Shown: positions 30,309-39,681, counted from the first letter of the stretch. The stretch: 64,000 nt of DNA from Halosimplex pelagicum (GCF_013415905.1 NZ_CP058909.1:2604001-2668000); one strand, 5' to 3'. Numbers and translations are program-made. Notes: a model not told the origin generated them from the sequence alone.

Positions 30309-32831
30309 TCACTCCCCATCTCGCTCGCTTGCCCGCTGCTGGCGCCGCGTCTCGACCACCCGCGCCACGAGATCGTCGTCCTCGGTGAACTGCAGGGACA
30401 TCTCGGCCGTGTCGACGCCCTCGGTGAACCCGGTCCGCGTGAGCGTGAACGGCCCGCCGTCCCACTTGTCCACCTGGTAGGGATAGCCCGGTAGCACCAC
30501 GTCCGCCACTGCTTGGATGTCGCCACCGACCTCGTCGTTCGCGACGGCACTCAGAACGGCACTCCGTGCCTTCCGCCGGGCGCCGGCCGCGGTCGACACG
30601 TCGGCAAACACCGGCGGCCGCGGGATGACCGCACCGACGCGGTCGACCTCGTCGGTGTCGCGGGTGGTGAACGTCCGGTCCCGACCGTCCTCGTCGGTCC
30701 ACTTGACAGAGACCTCGTTGCCGTAGTCGCGCACGTCGCGACTCGGCTCGGGGACGTCCAGGAGCCGCACGTCGAGCGACCGTGCCACGGCGGGATCGCC
30801 CCGCACGAAGCTCTCGATCTCGACGCCGTCGGCGACGGGGTCGGTCACGAACACCAGCCCGGACTCGTCGTGGAGCGACCGCAGGTTCTCGAAGTCCGAA
30901 TCCTCCAGCGTAACTCCCTCGGCGCCGACGACCGGCAGGTCGGTGGTCGTCACGAACAGGTCGAGGTCGGTGATTTCCTGCCCCTCCGCCCGCTGGGTCA
31001 GCCACGAACTCGACCCGCTCGCCGACAGCGTCACGCGAGCCTGCAGCACGTCGCCGACGTACCCCTCGGCGTCGAAGTCAGCCGACAGTGTCGCCTGGTT
31101 GCTCGCCGTCACCCAGTCGGCGCCGGCGTTGGGCGACAGTGCGAGGGCCTGGCCGTTGCTCGTGTCGCTCCACGCCGACGCGATGCGCCCCCCGACGACC
31201 GCCCACGGTCGCGGGAAGCCATCGAGGACGAGCTGCTGGTCACGCGGGACGTTCTCCGGGCCGGCGACCTCCCCCGAGATGTCGGTCGGCTGGTCCCAGA
31301 TGGTCGGCGGATAGGCCGTGTCGTAGATGTTGATCGCGTCGACGAGGATGTCGTAGTCGGTATCGCCGCCGCTGGCGAGTTCGAATTCGTAGGTCTGGCC
31401 CGCTTCGAGGTCATCACCACCGTAGTCGGCCGACCCCCAATCGGGCGCCGGGAGGACAATCCCCAGGTCGTCGCCGTTGAACGTGACCGACAGGTCGGTG
31501 GACCCGCTCCCAGTCACGGCGCCGCGGACCTTGATCCCGACGCGATCCGCGGGGATATCGTACGGGGGCGTGACCGTCGCCGTGACGTTGTCGTTGGGCG
31601 TCACCCGAGCACCCTCGAAGTCGATGTAGTAGTCCAGCGTGCCGTCGGTATCGCCGGTCGTGACCTGCGTGTAGAGACCGTCGAAGTCGTCCCAGTTGAC
31701 GGCCGTGAACGATGTGGGCAGCGCCTTGAGCTGGCCGAACGCAGCCGCGACCGGCTCGTCGGCCGCCGGCGAGTAGAGGTCGGCGCCGTCGAAGGTGGGG
31801 TTCGTCACCTCGGTATCGTCACTCTTGACCGTCGTCGGCGGTGCGTGGACGGTCGCATCGATGGTCGTCCCCGACTCGTTGGCGCAGTAGTCGTCGATGG
31901 CGTCGTGGTAGGCGATGTTGCTGTACGTGACGGGCTGGCCCGGCCCCGAGCGCGTCAACTGCAGCCCGGGCCCGCGGAGCTTGATCGTCGCCTCGCCGGT
32001 GGCCGGGGTGTCGGGCTTGACTGCCTCGATCTCCCCGCGGAGCAGCAGCGTGTCGCCGGCGCCGACGACGATCTCGGCGAAGACGTCGTCGGTCGAGACT
32101 TCCCGCGCGGGCACGACCGGGTTGCCGCCGTGCATCGCCGTGTGTTCGTGGGTCGTCGCGGCCTCGATGACGCGCTGGGTGTCGCGCCGTGTGCCGTCGA
32201 GACGTTCCCACCCCAGCCAGAGGCCGTCGTCCTGTGCCCACGCCGTCCACGCCGTGTCGGTCCCGCTGTCGGCGTAGACGTGGGGCGTTTCGAGGCGGAC
32301 CTTGAACGTATACTCCGTCGAGTAGGCCAGCCCCGCGATATCGGCGCTGGTCGTGTCGGTGGGATAGGGACTGGATGAGGCCTCGGTCCACGTCGATCCG
32401 CCGTCCGTCGAGTAGTAGGCCCGCCACTGCTCGTCGGGGTTGTCCGACGGGTCGGTCCACGACAGCGGGATCGTCGTCGACTCCGAGAGCCGCGGCTGGG
32501 TGGTCGCGGCTAGGCCCGTCGGCGCCGGCAGGAGCGTAATCGGCGAGAGGGCGAGCCACTCGCCCTCGACGTGCTCGGTTTCCGTGCGGAGTCTGACATC
32601 GTACTGCTCGCCGTCGAACAGGTTCGCGATGACGTACGACAGTGTGTTTTGGCCGACCGTCGTCGCGTCGACGGCGCCCCACGACTGCCCCTCGCCGGTC
32701 TCGCGGACCTGCAGGCGATACTGCCCGTAGTTGATCGTGTCGTCCCACTCGGCGGTGAGCTGGTCCTCGACGCTGGCATCGAACTGGAGGTTCGACGCGT
32801 CGGGAAGCTGGGTGGTGAACTGGACTGACAT
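30309..32831 (-). CDS. Large virion tail protein with Fn3 domains, 840 aa
   Basis: N-terminal half has two or three fibronectin-III-like repeats: LTAEWDDTINYGQYRLQVRE, then APTGLAATTQPRLSESTTIP with WTDPSDN and AYSTEYTFKVR. The middle has carbohydrate-binding-like beta regions (GIKVRGAVTGSGSTDLSVTF). The C-terminal part (VSVKWTDEDGRDRTF, DKWDGGPFTLTRTGF) recalls tail hub or baseplate proteins. Last gene of the late operon. Likely at the tail tip; the exact place in the virion is inferred. Confidence 0.65.
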   Translation of the reverse strand: MSVQFTTQLPDASNLQFDASVEDQLTAEWDDTINYGQYRLQVRETGEGQSWGAVDATTVGQNTLSYVIANLFDGEQYDVRLRTETEHVEGEWLALSPITLLPAPTGLAATTQPRLSESTTIPLSWTDPSDNPDEQWRAYYSTDGGSTWTEASSSPYPTDTTSADIAGLAYSTEYTFKVRLETPHVYADSGTDTAWTAWAQDDGLWLGWERLDGTRRDTQRVIEAATTHEHTAMHGGNPVVPAREVSTDDVFAEIVVGAGDTLLLRGEIEAVKPDTPATGEATIKLRGPGLQLTRSGPGQPVTYSNIAYHDAIDDYCANESGTTIDATVHAPPTTVKSDDTEVTNPTFDGADLYSPAADEPVAAAFGQLKALPTSFTAVNWDDFDGLYTQVTTGDTDGTLDYYIDFEGARVTPNDNVTATVTPPYDIPADRVGIKVRGAVTGSGSTDLSVTFNGDDLGIVLPAPDWGSADYGGDDLEAGQTYEFELASGGDTDYDILVDAINIYDTAYPPTIWDQPTDISGEVAGPENVPRDQQLVLDGFPRPWAVVGGRIASAWSDTSNGQALALSPNAGADWVTASNQATLSADFDAEGYVGDVLQARVTLSASGSSSWLTQRAEGQEITDLDLFVTTTDLPVVGAEGVTLEDSDFENLRSLHDESGLVFVTDPVADGVEIESFVRGDPAVARSLDVRLLDVPEPSRDVRDYGNEVSVKWTDEDGRDRTFTTRDTDEVDRVGAVIPRPPVFADVSTAAGARRKARSAVLSAVANDEVGGDIQAVADVVLPGYPYQVDKWDGGPFTLTRTGFTEGVDTAEMSLQFTEDDDLVARVVETRRQQRASERDGE

Positions 32832-32876
32832 GGATCTGGAAAACGCGGACTGCCGGCTCAGAGGTGGTCAGGAAAC

Positions 32877-32941
32877 GGATGCACGAGGGTTCAGGGCTTG
32901 TGCATCCGATGGTCGCGGAAGGTGCCTGCGAATGCAGGCAC
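32877..32941. repeat. Two strong hairpins between tail-tip genes
   Basis: GGATGCAC (32877-32884) pairs with GTGCATCC (32900-32907), and GTGCCTGC-GAAT-GCAGGCAC (32922-32941) is a perfect 8-bp stem with a 4-nt loop. They occupy the 197-bp gap ahead of the 840-aa gene. No T-run follows on the minus strand. Candidates for a processing or stabilising element that sets tail-tip protein levels. Confidence 0.5.
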
Positions 32942-33028
32942 GTGATGGATCGGTGAGGTGGGCCTTAAACGTTCGGGGTAGGTTCGTTACAGTCCCGGCG
33001 AGCGTGAAACGGGCGCTCAGTAGGACCC

Positions 33029-33679
33029 TTACCCATCGAGCTTGTCGACGTACCCGATCTCGACCTCGTAAACGTACATCACGCGATCTACCTCAGTGTC
33101 GTTCGTCAGCACGTTGATTTTCCCACGGAAGAAGTTGCTCGACAGGTCCGGCTGCACCGACGTTACCTCCTGAGCGAACGCGTCCTGGAACCGGTGGAGG
33201 ATCCGCCCGTCGGTTGTGTCCCAGAGCAGCTCGCTTTCGAGCGTGTGCAGGTCGTCAGTCCACGCTCGCGTCCCGGCGAGCGTCGTTGACCCATTGCGCT
33301 CGATGGTGATCGTGTTCCGTTGCTCTGATAGGTTCGTGACGTAGACGCGGTGGAGGATGTTGTTATCCCCATTCGGGCCGCGCCACCCGCAGATGTCCGA
33401 CGACGCCCGGGGGTTCGAGACTGCCCCGCCGTGGCGCACGACCGAGCGCATGTACATCCCATCGAACGGGCCGGGATCGAGGTCGTTCGTCTCCAGTTTC
33501 GCCTCGTCGCCCGTCGACTGTGTTCCCGAGCTCAGGACAGCCCGCCCGCCGTTCTCCGACTCGGCCGTGATGGACCCGCCACCTCTGGACCCGTCGATGA
33601 GCCAGTCGGGAAGGCTCCCGGTGAGGAAGTTCGTCCGAGACGACTTGACGAGTCGGTAGTTGTCGAAGAGCACCGTCAT
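33029..33679 (-). CDS. Beta-rich tail protein, 216 aa
   Basis: Looks like a single jelly-roll or concanavalin-like fold: strands such as MYMRSVVRHGGAVS, NNILHRVYVTNLSEQRNTIT, ILHRFQDAFAQEV and VMYVYEVEIGYV. Overlaps the beta-propeller gene by 4 bp. Likely a carbohydrate-binding or structural part of the host-recognition fibre. No enzyme motif. Confidence 0.5.
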   Translation of the reverse strand: MTVLFDNYRLVKSSRTNFLTGSLPDWLIDGSRGGGSITAESENGGRAVLSSGTQSTGDEAKLETNDLDPGPFDGMYMRSVVRHGGAVSNPRASSDICGWRGPNGDNNILHRVYVTNLSEQRNTITIERNGSTTLAGTRAWTDDLHTLESELLWDTTDGRILHRFQDAFAQEVTSVQPDLSSNFFRGKINVLTNDTEVDRVMYVYEVEIGYVDKLDG

Positions 33680-34830
33680 CCGATATCGACCCCCAGTTCA
33701 GCCCGCGCAACGCCAATTTCGTTGTCGACCCCATCGGTCGGCGTCGCGAAGTAGACCAGATACAGATACTCTCCGTCGGAGACGAAGTCCTGCGCGACGA
33801 CCGTGTCGCCGCTGTCGGTCCACGCCGGCGCCGTGTAGACCGTCTCGCCCCCCTGCAAGAGCGCGGCGTCGGCACTCTCGTAGGGGAGCGCCCGGGCTTC
33901 GGCGGCCTGGAAATCCGCGTAGTGGATCGTGAGGTGGCCGCCGACGAGCGAGAGCGCGGGCGAACCGCCTTGCGGGATTGTCGGGTCGTAGCCAGCCCAC
34001 TGCGTGTTGTCCCAGGCTGGCTGACTCTGCGATTTGACGAACGTCTCGCCGTCGATGGAGTGACACAGCCCGATGCCTTTGATGTTGTTCGCCTTGTCCC
34101 GGCCCTGATACACGCCGATGAAGCGTTTTCCGCGGCGAACCACCGACATGTAACTGCGCTCGTGGCCGTCCCAGTTGGCGTCTTCCGGCGCATCCAGCGC
34201 GGCCCCCTGGATGGTAAAAGAGGTGCCATTGCCCGTCGAGGCGGCCGTCGCGAGCTTGGTGTACTGCTTGCCCGCCCCGCCCGTCGTGAAGTCCGGGTCG
34301 ACGTGGTAGTAGAGGTTGAGCCGCCCCCGCTCAGGGTCGAACACGACCGATGGGGAGGCCGTCTGCGAGCCCTCACTGTCGGACAGGACTTTGCCGTGAT
34401 AGCTCCACGGCCCCCACGGACTCGGTGCCGTCGAGAGCGCGATATAGTTGCGGTCGTGGGTCGACCAGTAGCAATACCAGTCGTCGTATGAGTTGTCGAG
34501 CACCGACGCGGCGTGGATCACAGTCGGCCAGGCAGCTTCTCCGTCGCCTGGGCCAGAGCCGTCGATGATCGGACCGCCCTTGTCCTCCCACGAGATGTCC
34601 TGCCAGCTGAAGTCGCTCTTGTAGGACTGGTAGCGGGGTTGGTGAGGCTGGGCGTCGACACCAGATATCGCGCCGATGTTGGCCTGTGCGACGCCGAGCC
34701 CGCTCGGCCCCAGCGTTGCTGTCTCGCCCGTGGCTGCGTGCTCGACGACCACGTCGCCGTCGCTGGTCGCGCCGATCTCGCCGATGACTGTACCGGTGCT
34801 ATCCGTGATCTGGTAGTTGGGTTCATCCAT
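33676..34830 (-). CDS. Beta-propeller glycan-binding or glycosidase-like tail spike, 384 aa
   Basis: After a short N-terminal adaptor (YQITDSTGTVIGEIGATSDG) the protein resembles five-bladed glycosidase propellers (GH43/GH32-like): WPTVIHAASVLDN, DWYCYWSTHDRNYIALSTAP, SPSVVFDPERGRLNLYYH, RSYMSVVRRGKRFIGVYQG, SPALSLVGGHLTIHYADF, LYLVYFATP. It could bind or cut surface glycans such as the S-layer glycoprotein sugar. Catalytic acids cannot be assigned by eye. Confidence 0.65.
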   Translation of the reverse strand: MDEPNYQITDSTGTVIGEIGATSDGDVVVEHAATGETATLGPSGLGVAQANIGAISGVDAQPHQPRYQSYKSDFSWQDISWEDKGGPIIDGSGPGDGEAAWPTVIHAASVLDNSYDDWYCYWSTHDRNYIALSTAPSPWGPWSYHGKVLSDSEGSQTASPSVVFDPERGRLNLYYHVDPDFTTGGAGKQYTKLATAASTGNGTSFTIQGAALDAPEDANWDGHERSYMSVVRRGKRFIGVYQGRDKANNIKGIGLCHSIDGETFVKSQSQPAWDNTQWAGYDPTIPQGGSPALSLVGGHLTIHYADFQAAEARALPYESADAALLQGGETVYTAPAWTDSGDTVVAQDFVSDGEYLYLVYFATPTDGVDNEIGVARAELGVDIG

Positions 34831-34840
34831 GATGGATCTC

Positions 34841-36211
34841 CTATGGGGCGTCGTCAGGGCGGACTGTGCCGCCGTTAACTAACGGTTTTTCGAAGGGCAT
34901 CGTCTCGGGGTCCAGCGGCTTCGTGAACGTCCACGTCTCGCCGGGCTGGACGTCGAAGACGGCGTCGGCCGTCTGGGTGTGCTCCGTGACCGCGAGCACG
35001 CGGGCGTCGTGGGCCTCGCCGTTGCGCAGGCCCGACAGCGTGTAGCTCTCGGTCGACCGGGACAGCCCCGTCGCGGCGTCTTGCCAGGTCGACGTGTCCG
35101 TGGGTCGGTACTGGACGGTCACGGTCCCGTTGTCGTGGGTGTTCGTCCACGAGAGGTCCACGCTGTCGGCCGTGACGTTCGAGACAGCCAGGTCCCCCGG
35201 CGCCGGCAGCGCCGTCGTCGCCGCGACCTCGGCGGAGTCGTTGCCCTGCTCGCCGCCCTGCGTGGCACAGACGCGGTAGTAGTAGCGCTCGCCGTCCGGG
35301 AGGCCCGCGTCGACGAAACTGGTCACGCCGGCGCCGACCGTCGCGAAGGGCGACCCCGAGGTGTCAACGCCCGGCGACGTGCTCCGGTAGAGCTCGAAGC
35401 TGTCCTCGGTGCTGAAGGGATCGTCCCACGTGACGGTGATGGCGTCGGCGGCCGAGGTGGTGGCGTCGACGCCCGGGACCGGACCGAGGACGTACTCGAT
35501 CTCGACGCGGCCGTCGCCCGCCCGGACACCCGTCGATCCCGAGACGTTCGTCCCGCTGCTGGCGACCCAGCCCGAGCCGCCACCGCCGGGGCCGCCGGAT
35601 TCGTCGTCGCTGGCCGCGCCGACACCCCCTCCGCCACCACCGTAGTAGCCGCCACCGCCGCCACCGCCGGCGGACCCATTGGTGTCGGTCGATGCGCCGG
35701 CACCACCCTGCCCGAGCGAGCCATCTTCGCCGTCGACGGCGCTGGCGGTCCCGCCGGCACCGCCCGACGAGAGCGTCCCGCCCTCGCCGCCGATCGTCCC
35801 GGCCCCCTCTTCACCCTCCTGCCCGTTCTGATTCGCGCCGCCGCCGTGTCCGGGGTCCCGGGTGGTGTACGACCCCCAACCACCAGCACCGCCGGCGACG
35901 ATGAGCCGGTCGGAGAGTGTCTCCCCACCGCGGCGGACATCGGTGGCCCCACCACCGTCGTTGCCCGTCGATTGGGTCCCGCTCCCGCCGGCGCCACCGC
36001 CGTTGAATCCGCCGGGACCGTTGTCCGTGCCGCCCTCACCGCCCACGTACGGATAGAGTGTGCTGATACCCGTCACGTCGAACGTCGCCTCGGCACGGCC
36101 GCCCTCGGCGGAGGCGGTGCTCGCCCCCCACACGCGGATCGTCACCTGCGCGACGTTGTCCGGGACGGTCCAGGTGTGGCTCCCGACCGTGTCGAACGTC
36201 TCCGTCGGCAT
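34841..36211 (-). CDS. Glycine-rich adhesin with two Fn3 domains, 456 aa
   Basis: Residues 1-235 form a glycine-rich domain (GSHTWTVPDNVAQVTIRVWG start, runs such as GGGGGGGYYGGGGGG) like those of phage tail-tip adhesins and ALK-type glycine-rich modules. Fn3 repeats follow (VDATTSAADAITVTWDDPFS; APGDLAVSNVTADSVDLSWT). A C-terminal tail probably anchors it. Likely a receptor-binding tail fibre. Confidence 0.7.
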   Translation of the reverse strand: MPTETFDTVGSHTWTVPDNVAQVTIRVWGASTASAEGGRAEATFDVTGISTLYPYVGGEGGTDNGPGGFNGGGAGGSGTQSTGNDGGGATDVRRGGETLSDRLIVAGGAGGWGSYTTRDPGHGGGANQNGQEGEEGAGTIGGEGGTLSSGGAGGTASAVDGEDGSLGQGGAGASTDTNGSAGGGGGGGYYGGGGGGVGAASDDESGGPGGGGSGWVASSGTNVSGSTGVRAGDGRVEIEYVLGPVPGVDATTSAADAITVTWDDPFSTEDSFELYRSTSPGVDTSGSPFATVGAGVTSFVDAGLPDGERYYYRVCATQGGEQGNDSAEVAATTALPAPGDLAVSNVTADSVDLSWTNTHDNGTVTVQYRPTDTSTWQDAATGLSRSTESYTLSGLRNGEAHDARVLAVTEHTQTADAVFDVQPGETWTFTKPLDPETMPFEKPLVNGGTVRPDDAP

Positions 36212-36694
36212 CTACAGCACCTCCCCGAGTGCGTCTTCCACAGCTGACCGGTCGGCGTAGTCATCCTCGTCGGCAAGGACGAACAGGTCAAGCTGCAGGC
36301 GCGGGCTGAACGTCTGGTTCGCCGCCTGTCCACCGACGACGACCGCCCACACGCCGCGGAACGACTTGGCCGCCACGTCGACCGACGGCGCCAGCCGGAC
36401 GACCTGCGAGTCGACCGGTGCCGCCGCGGGGAGGCGTTCGCGATACCACGGCACGCCGTCGTCGTCCCGCCCTCGGGCGCCCGTATGGGCGAACTCCAGC
36501 AACTGCCGCGCCGTCTCGAAGCGCTGACGGGCCGCTGGCTCGCCGTCGACGGGGCTGGAGAACAGCAGCGTCGCTGTCTCCTGGCGGCCGGGCACGGCCT
36601 CGACGATGTCGCCGGTCGTGCCGTTGACGACGACGTCGGTGTCGCTCCCGGCATCGGCTTCACGCAGCGAGAGCATCCACGTTGGGTCCGCCAT
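36212..36694 (-). CDS. Putative distal tail protein, 160 aa
   Basis: Encoded right after the tape measure in transcription order, where distal tail or hub-adaptor proteins are normally found. Beta-rich with regions ATLLFSSPVDGEPAARQRF and VAAKSFRGVWAVVVGGQAAN. No decisive motif. Directly abuts the adhesin gene. Confidence 0.5.
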   Translation of the reverse strand: MADPTWMLSLREADAGSDTDVVVNGTTGDIVEAVPGRQETATLLFSSPVDGEPAARQRFETARQLLEFAHTGARGRDDDGVPWYRERLPAAAPVDSQVVRLAPSVDVAAKSFRGVWAVVVGGQAANQTFSPRLQLDLFVLADEDDYADRSAVEDALGEVL

Positions 36695-39082
36695 TTAGAC
36701 CCCCTCCCGGTTGGCGCGGTCGCCCTTGCGCGCGTCGCTGCGGTCGATCCGCTCGTCCATCTTCGCGACGATCTCGCCGTCCTCGACGGTGATCTCGGCG
36801 ACCTTCTCGACGACGCGCTCGCGGAGCACATCCCGGTTGGTCGTCCGCGTCGGTGCCTGGTAGCTGCTCAGCGAGGTGGTCGGTGCCTCGACCGTTCCGA
36901 AGGTCTGCTGGTCGACGCCGGGCAGGCGGTTGGCCGCCTTGATCGCCCGGTTGAGATACGAGATCATCGCGTTGACGCCCTCGGTGAGGTTCGAGACGGC
37001 GGCGTTGATCGTGTCGCCGACGAGCGTCACGATGCCGCCGAACGTGCTCGCGAAGGCGTTGTAGACGCGGTTGAGTTGCTGCTGGGTCGTGACGAGTACC
37101 GCCGCCATGACGCGGGCGAGTGAGTTCTGAGCGAAGGTCTGCAGGCCGGTGAACAGCGTTTCCCAGGCCGCGGAGAGCGCCTTCTGTCCCTTCTCGGAGG
37201 CCCACGTCGCGACGGCGGAGGTGATCTCCGAGAGCGAGCCGTCCGTGCCGGTCAGCCCGGCAGCGATGCCAGTCACCGCCGAACTGAGGACACCCAGCGC
37301 GATCGTGAACGCCGTTTCGAGGTCAGATCTCGCGTCCTCGCTCGTCAGGTACGACGTAATGCTGTTGATCAGCCCTCCGGTGACGGTGCCCTGGTCGCCA
37401 GTAAGTCCGCCGATGATGTCCTGCGCGCCGGTCCGGAAGTAGCCCCAGATGGTCTCGTTGATCTCTCGCATCGCCGTCTGCGTCTCGGAGCTTTTGAAAA
37501 ACGAGGTGATGCCGCCGAGTAGCCCGTCGACGAGCCGCTGTGCAGTGCCGTGGATGTCCTGCAGATCGACGAGTCCACCGGTCACGTTCGAGATGATGCC
37601 CTGTAGCGAGCCGCCGAAGCGCTTGCTTGCATCGCCGGAGACGGCGTCGACGAGCGCATCGACGGCCGTCTCGCCGAGGCTCCGCAGTGCCCCACGGATG
37701 TCCGCCATCGGAATCGACTGCGCGGCATCGAGGAGTGCTCGGAAGCCTCGTCGCATCAGGTCCCCACCGGACCCGCGGAACCAGCGCTGGAGGCTGCGGA
37801 TGCCCTGCTGGAGCGTCGGGACGAGCGAGTCCAGCAGCGCATCGACATCGATGTCTTCGAGAGCGCCGACCAGGCCGCCCAGTCCATCCTCGGCCAGCGA
37901 CGTGACGACATCGACGACATCGCCGGCGTCGCTGATGCCGTTGAGCGTGCTGAGGAACGACTCGAACAGGCCGACCCCCGACTCGATAGCCGGGAGTACG
38001 ACGTTCAGGATCCGCATCCCGAAGGCCGTGATCTCCGGGAGCGCATCGAAGACGGCGTCGGCGATCGCCAGCAACTGCGGCGCGACCGCTCTGGTGACGC
38101 GCATCATCCCCTCGAACGCGCCGCGGGCGTTGTCGCCGACGAAGGAGACGAAGTCGACGAAGACCGGCAGTGCCTCGCGGGCCAAGTCGGACAGGACGCC
38201 GGCGACCTCCGGGAGCGTCCGCATCGCCGCCTGCCCCAGCGACCGGAGGGTGCTCCCGAACTCGTCCATCCCGCCGACTGCAGACAAGACGTTCTGCGTG
38301 AGCGTCGGGAGTGCGTTGATACCGTCCTCGATGAGCGGCGCGAACTGGGAGCCCCACTCGGCGACGACACCACTGAGTTCGTCTTTGATGGTGCCCAGGC
38401 GTGCCTGGAGCGCCGACATCGGCCCCTCGACATCGTCGAGGCGCTGCTCCTCTTCTTTCAGCTGGCGCAGTCGTGTGCGCTGGGCATCCGTCAGCGACCC
38501 GGTCTCCTCGCGGAGCGTTTCGAGTTCCTCGATCTGGTCGCGGACGGCCAGCAGCTGCTCTTGGTACTGGCCAGTCAGCTGCTCCCCATAGGCGAGCGCG
38601 CCGGATCCGACGACCAGTCCGAACGCGCCGGCGAGCGCACCACCGGCGGTCGCCAGCCCGCCGACCGTCGCGAGCAGCGGGACGAGCGCGGTCGAGAGCG
38701 TCCCGGCGGCGACCGTCAGGGCTCCGAACGCCAGCGACGCGGTCGTTATCGACGTTGTCAGGACGCCGAATGACCCCGAGAGCCCGCCAGTCGACAGCGA
38801 CAGTGCGGAGAACATCCCCGACGTCGTGCCTGCCTGCCGACCAGCCCTACCGATATCGTCGCCAGCCTCGTCAGCCTCGTGGGCCAGCGCCAGCAGCGCA
38901 GCCGTCAGTTGATGTGACTCGCCACGGACATCTTCCAGCCCACCTTCGGCGGTTTCGAGATCGGCACGGGTGCTTGTCGCCTCGCGACCGAGCCCGCCCA
39001 GCGACCGCTTCACCGACTCGATCCCCTTGGTCACGTCGGCAGTGCGGCTGCTGATCGAGACTGCTAAATTGTCGAACGACAT
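36695..39082 (-). CDS. Tape measure protein, 795 aa
   Basis: Sets tail length and occupies the tail lumen. N-terminal helical part (VKRSLGGLGREATSTRADLE), a hydrophobic block at about 105-165 (LAFGALTVAAGTLSTALVPL, GGALAGAFGLVVGSGALAYG), a coiled coil (IEELETLREETGSLTDAQRT) and long helical repeats to the end. It follows the tail chaperone frameshift pair, the standard arrangement. At about 1.5 angstrom per residue the tail would be near 120 nm (inference). Confidence 0.85.
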   Translation of the reverse strand: MSFDNLAVSISSRTADVTKGIESVKRSLGGLGREATSTRADLETAEGGLEDVRGESHQLTAALLALAHEADEAGDDIGRAGRQAGTTSGMFSALSLSTGGLSGSFGVLTTSITTASLAFGALTVAAGTLSTALVPLLATVGGLATAGGALAGAFGLVVGSGALAYGEQLTGQYQEQLLAVRDQIEELETLREETGSLTDAQRTRLRQLKEEEQRLDDVEGPMSALQARLGTIKDELSGVVAEWGSQFAPLIEDGINALPTLTQNVLSAVGGMDEFGSTLRSLGQAAMRTLPEVAGVLSDLAREALPVFVDFVSFVGDNARGAFEGMMRVTRAVAPQLLAIADAVFDALPEITAFGMRILNVVLPAIESGVGLFESFLSTLNGISDAGDVVDVVTSLAEDGLGGLVGALEDIDVDALLDSLVPTLQQGIRSLQRWFRGSGGDLMRRGFRALLDAAQSIPMADIRGALRSLGETAVDALVDAVSGDASKRFGGSLQGIISNVTGGLVDLQDIHGTAQRLVDGLLGGITSFFKSSETQTAMREINETIWGYFRTGAQDIIGGLTGDQGTVTGGLINSITSYLTSEDARSDLETAFTIALGVLSSAVTGIAAGLTGTDGSLSEITSAVATWASEKGQKALSAAWETLFTGLQTFAQNSLARVMAAVLVTTQQQLNRVYNAFASTFGGIVTLVGDTINAAVSNLTEGVNAMISYLNRAIKAANRLPGVDQQTFGTVEAPTTSLSSYQAPTRTTNRDVLRERVVEKVAEITVEDGEIVAKMDERIDRSDARKGDRANREGV

Positions 39083-39088
39083 GAATAA

Positions 39089-39345
39089 TTACTGAAACTG
39101 TTGTTCCCACTCCGAACGCGACTGTTCGGCGTCGTACTGCGAGCGTGACAACGAGTTCTCGTGCTGGTGCTGCTGACGGCTCTGGTATTCGAGGTACATC
39201 TCGGCCTGTTCGCCGAGGGCGATCATCTGCTCGTCACGGACGGTCAGGTCGCCCATCAGCGGCGGCCAGGTCCGTCGATAGCCACGCTCTTCCAGGCGCT
39301 TCTCGTGGAGCGCCTGCTCGGCGAGGTCAGGAAGGTCTACGTCGC
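39089..39345 (-). CDS. Tail assembly chaperone frameshift extension (gpT-like)
   Basis: 85 codons from CGC at 39346 to TAA at 39089, in the -1 frame of the upstream chaperone gene and without its own good start ahead of the slip site. The sequence is helical and charged (DLPDLAEQALHEKRLEERGY, ending SEWEQQFQ), as in gpT parts. It ends 6 bp before the tape measure start. Expressed as a 197-aa fusion when ribosomes slip at GGGAAAC (39352-39346). Confidence 0.8.
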
Positions 39346-39681
39346 GTTTCCCGGCAGGTCGATCTCGTCCATCGCGGCCTGGATGTCTTCAACGCCGCTC
39401 CAGGCCTGCTGCATCGCGAACCACAGCACCGACCGCTTTCGCATCGGCATCTCATCTGGGTCCACGTCCGGCTCGTCGAGATACTCGCGAATCGCGTTCC
39501 GGATCGCCTCGTCTTCCGCGTCGGGGCCCTCCTGGGCCTGGGATTCGAGCGCGTCCAGCTCGTCGCGCGTGATGTCCTCGACCTCGATGGGGAGCTCGTC
39601 CCCGTCGACGTGGAGCGTCGCCTCGATAGTGTCCTTGCTCTGCAGCCACTCGGCCGTATCGTCAGTCGTGTGTTCTGTCAT
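39337..39681 (-). CDS. Tail assembly chaperone (gpG-like), 114 aa
   Basis: Short form of the tail chaperone pair that coats the tape measure during tail assembly. Helical and acidic (DITRDELDALESQAQEGPDA, MPMRKRSVLWFAMQQAWSGV). The 3' end reads CCG GGA AAC GCG ACG TAG, so the stop lies two codons after a slippery heptamer. Lies between tail tube and tape measure, as in lambda-like phages. Confidence 0.85.
   Translation of the reverse strand: MTEHTTDDTAEWLQSKDTIEATLHVDGDELPIEVEDITRDELDALESQAQEGPDAEDEAIRNAIREYLDEPDVDPDEMPMRKRSVLWFAMQQAWSGVEDIQAAMDEIDLPGNAT
39346..39352 (-). promoter_or_regulatory. -1 ribosomal frameshift site GGGAAAC
   Basis: In the zero frame the codons are G-GGA-AAC, the canonical X-XXY-YYZ form and one base from lambda's GGGAAAG. 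Slipping back one base continues into an 85-codon frame that ends just before the tape measure gene. The zero-frame stop is 7 nt past the site. Confidence 0.8.

Noticed and set aside
34841..36211. Silk- or collagen-like host protein because of the glycine runs
   Set aside because: Position in the tail operon, C-terminal Fn3 repeats and a typical adhesin start make a viral tail fibre more likely.
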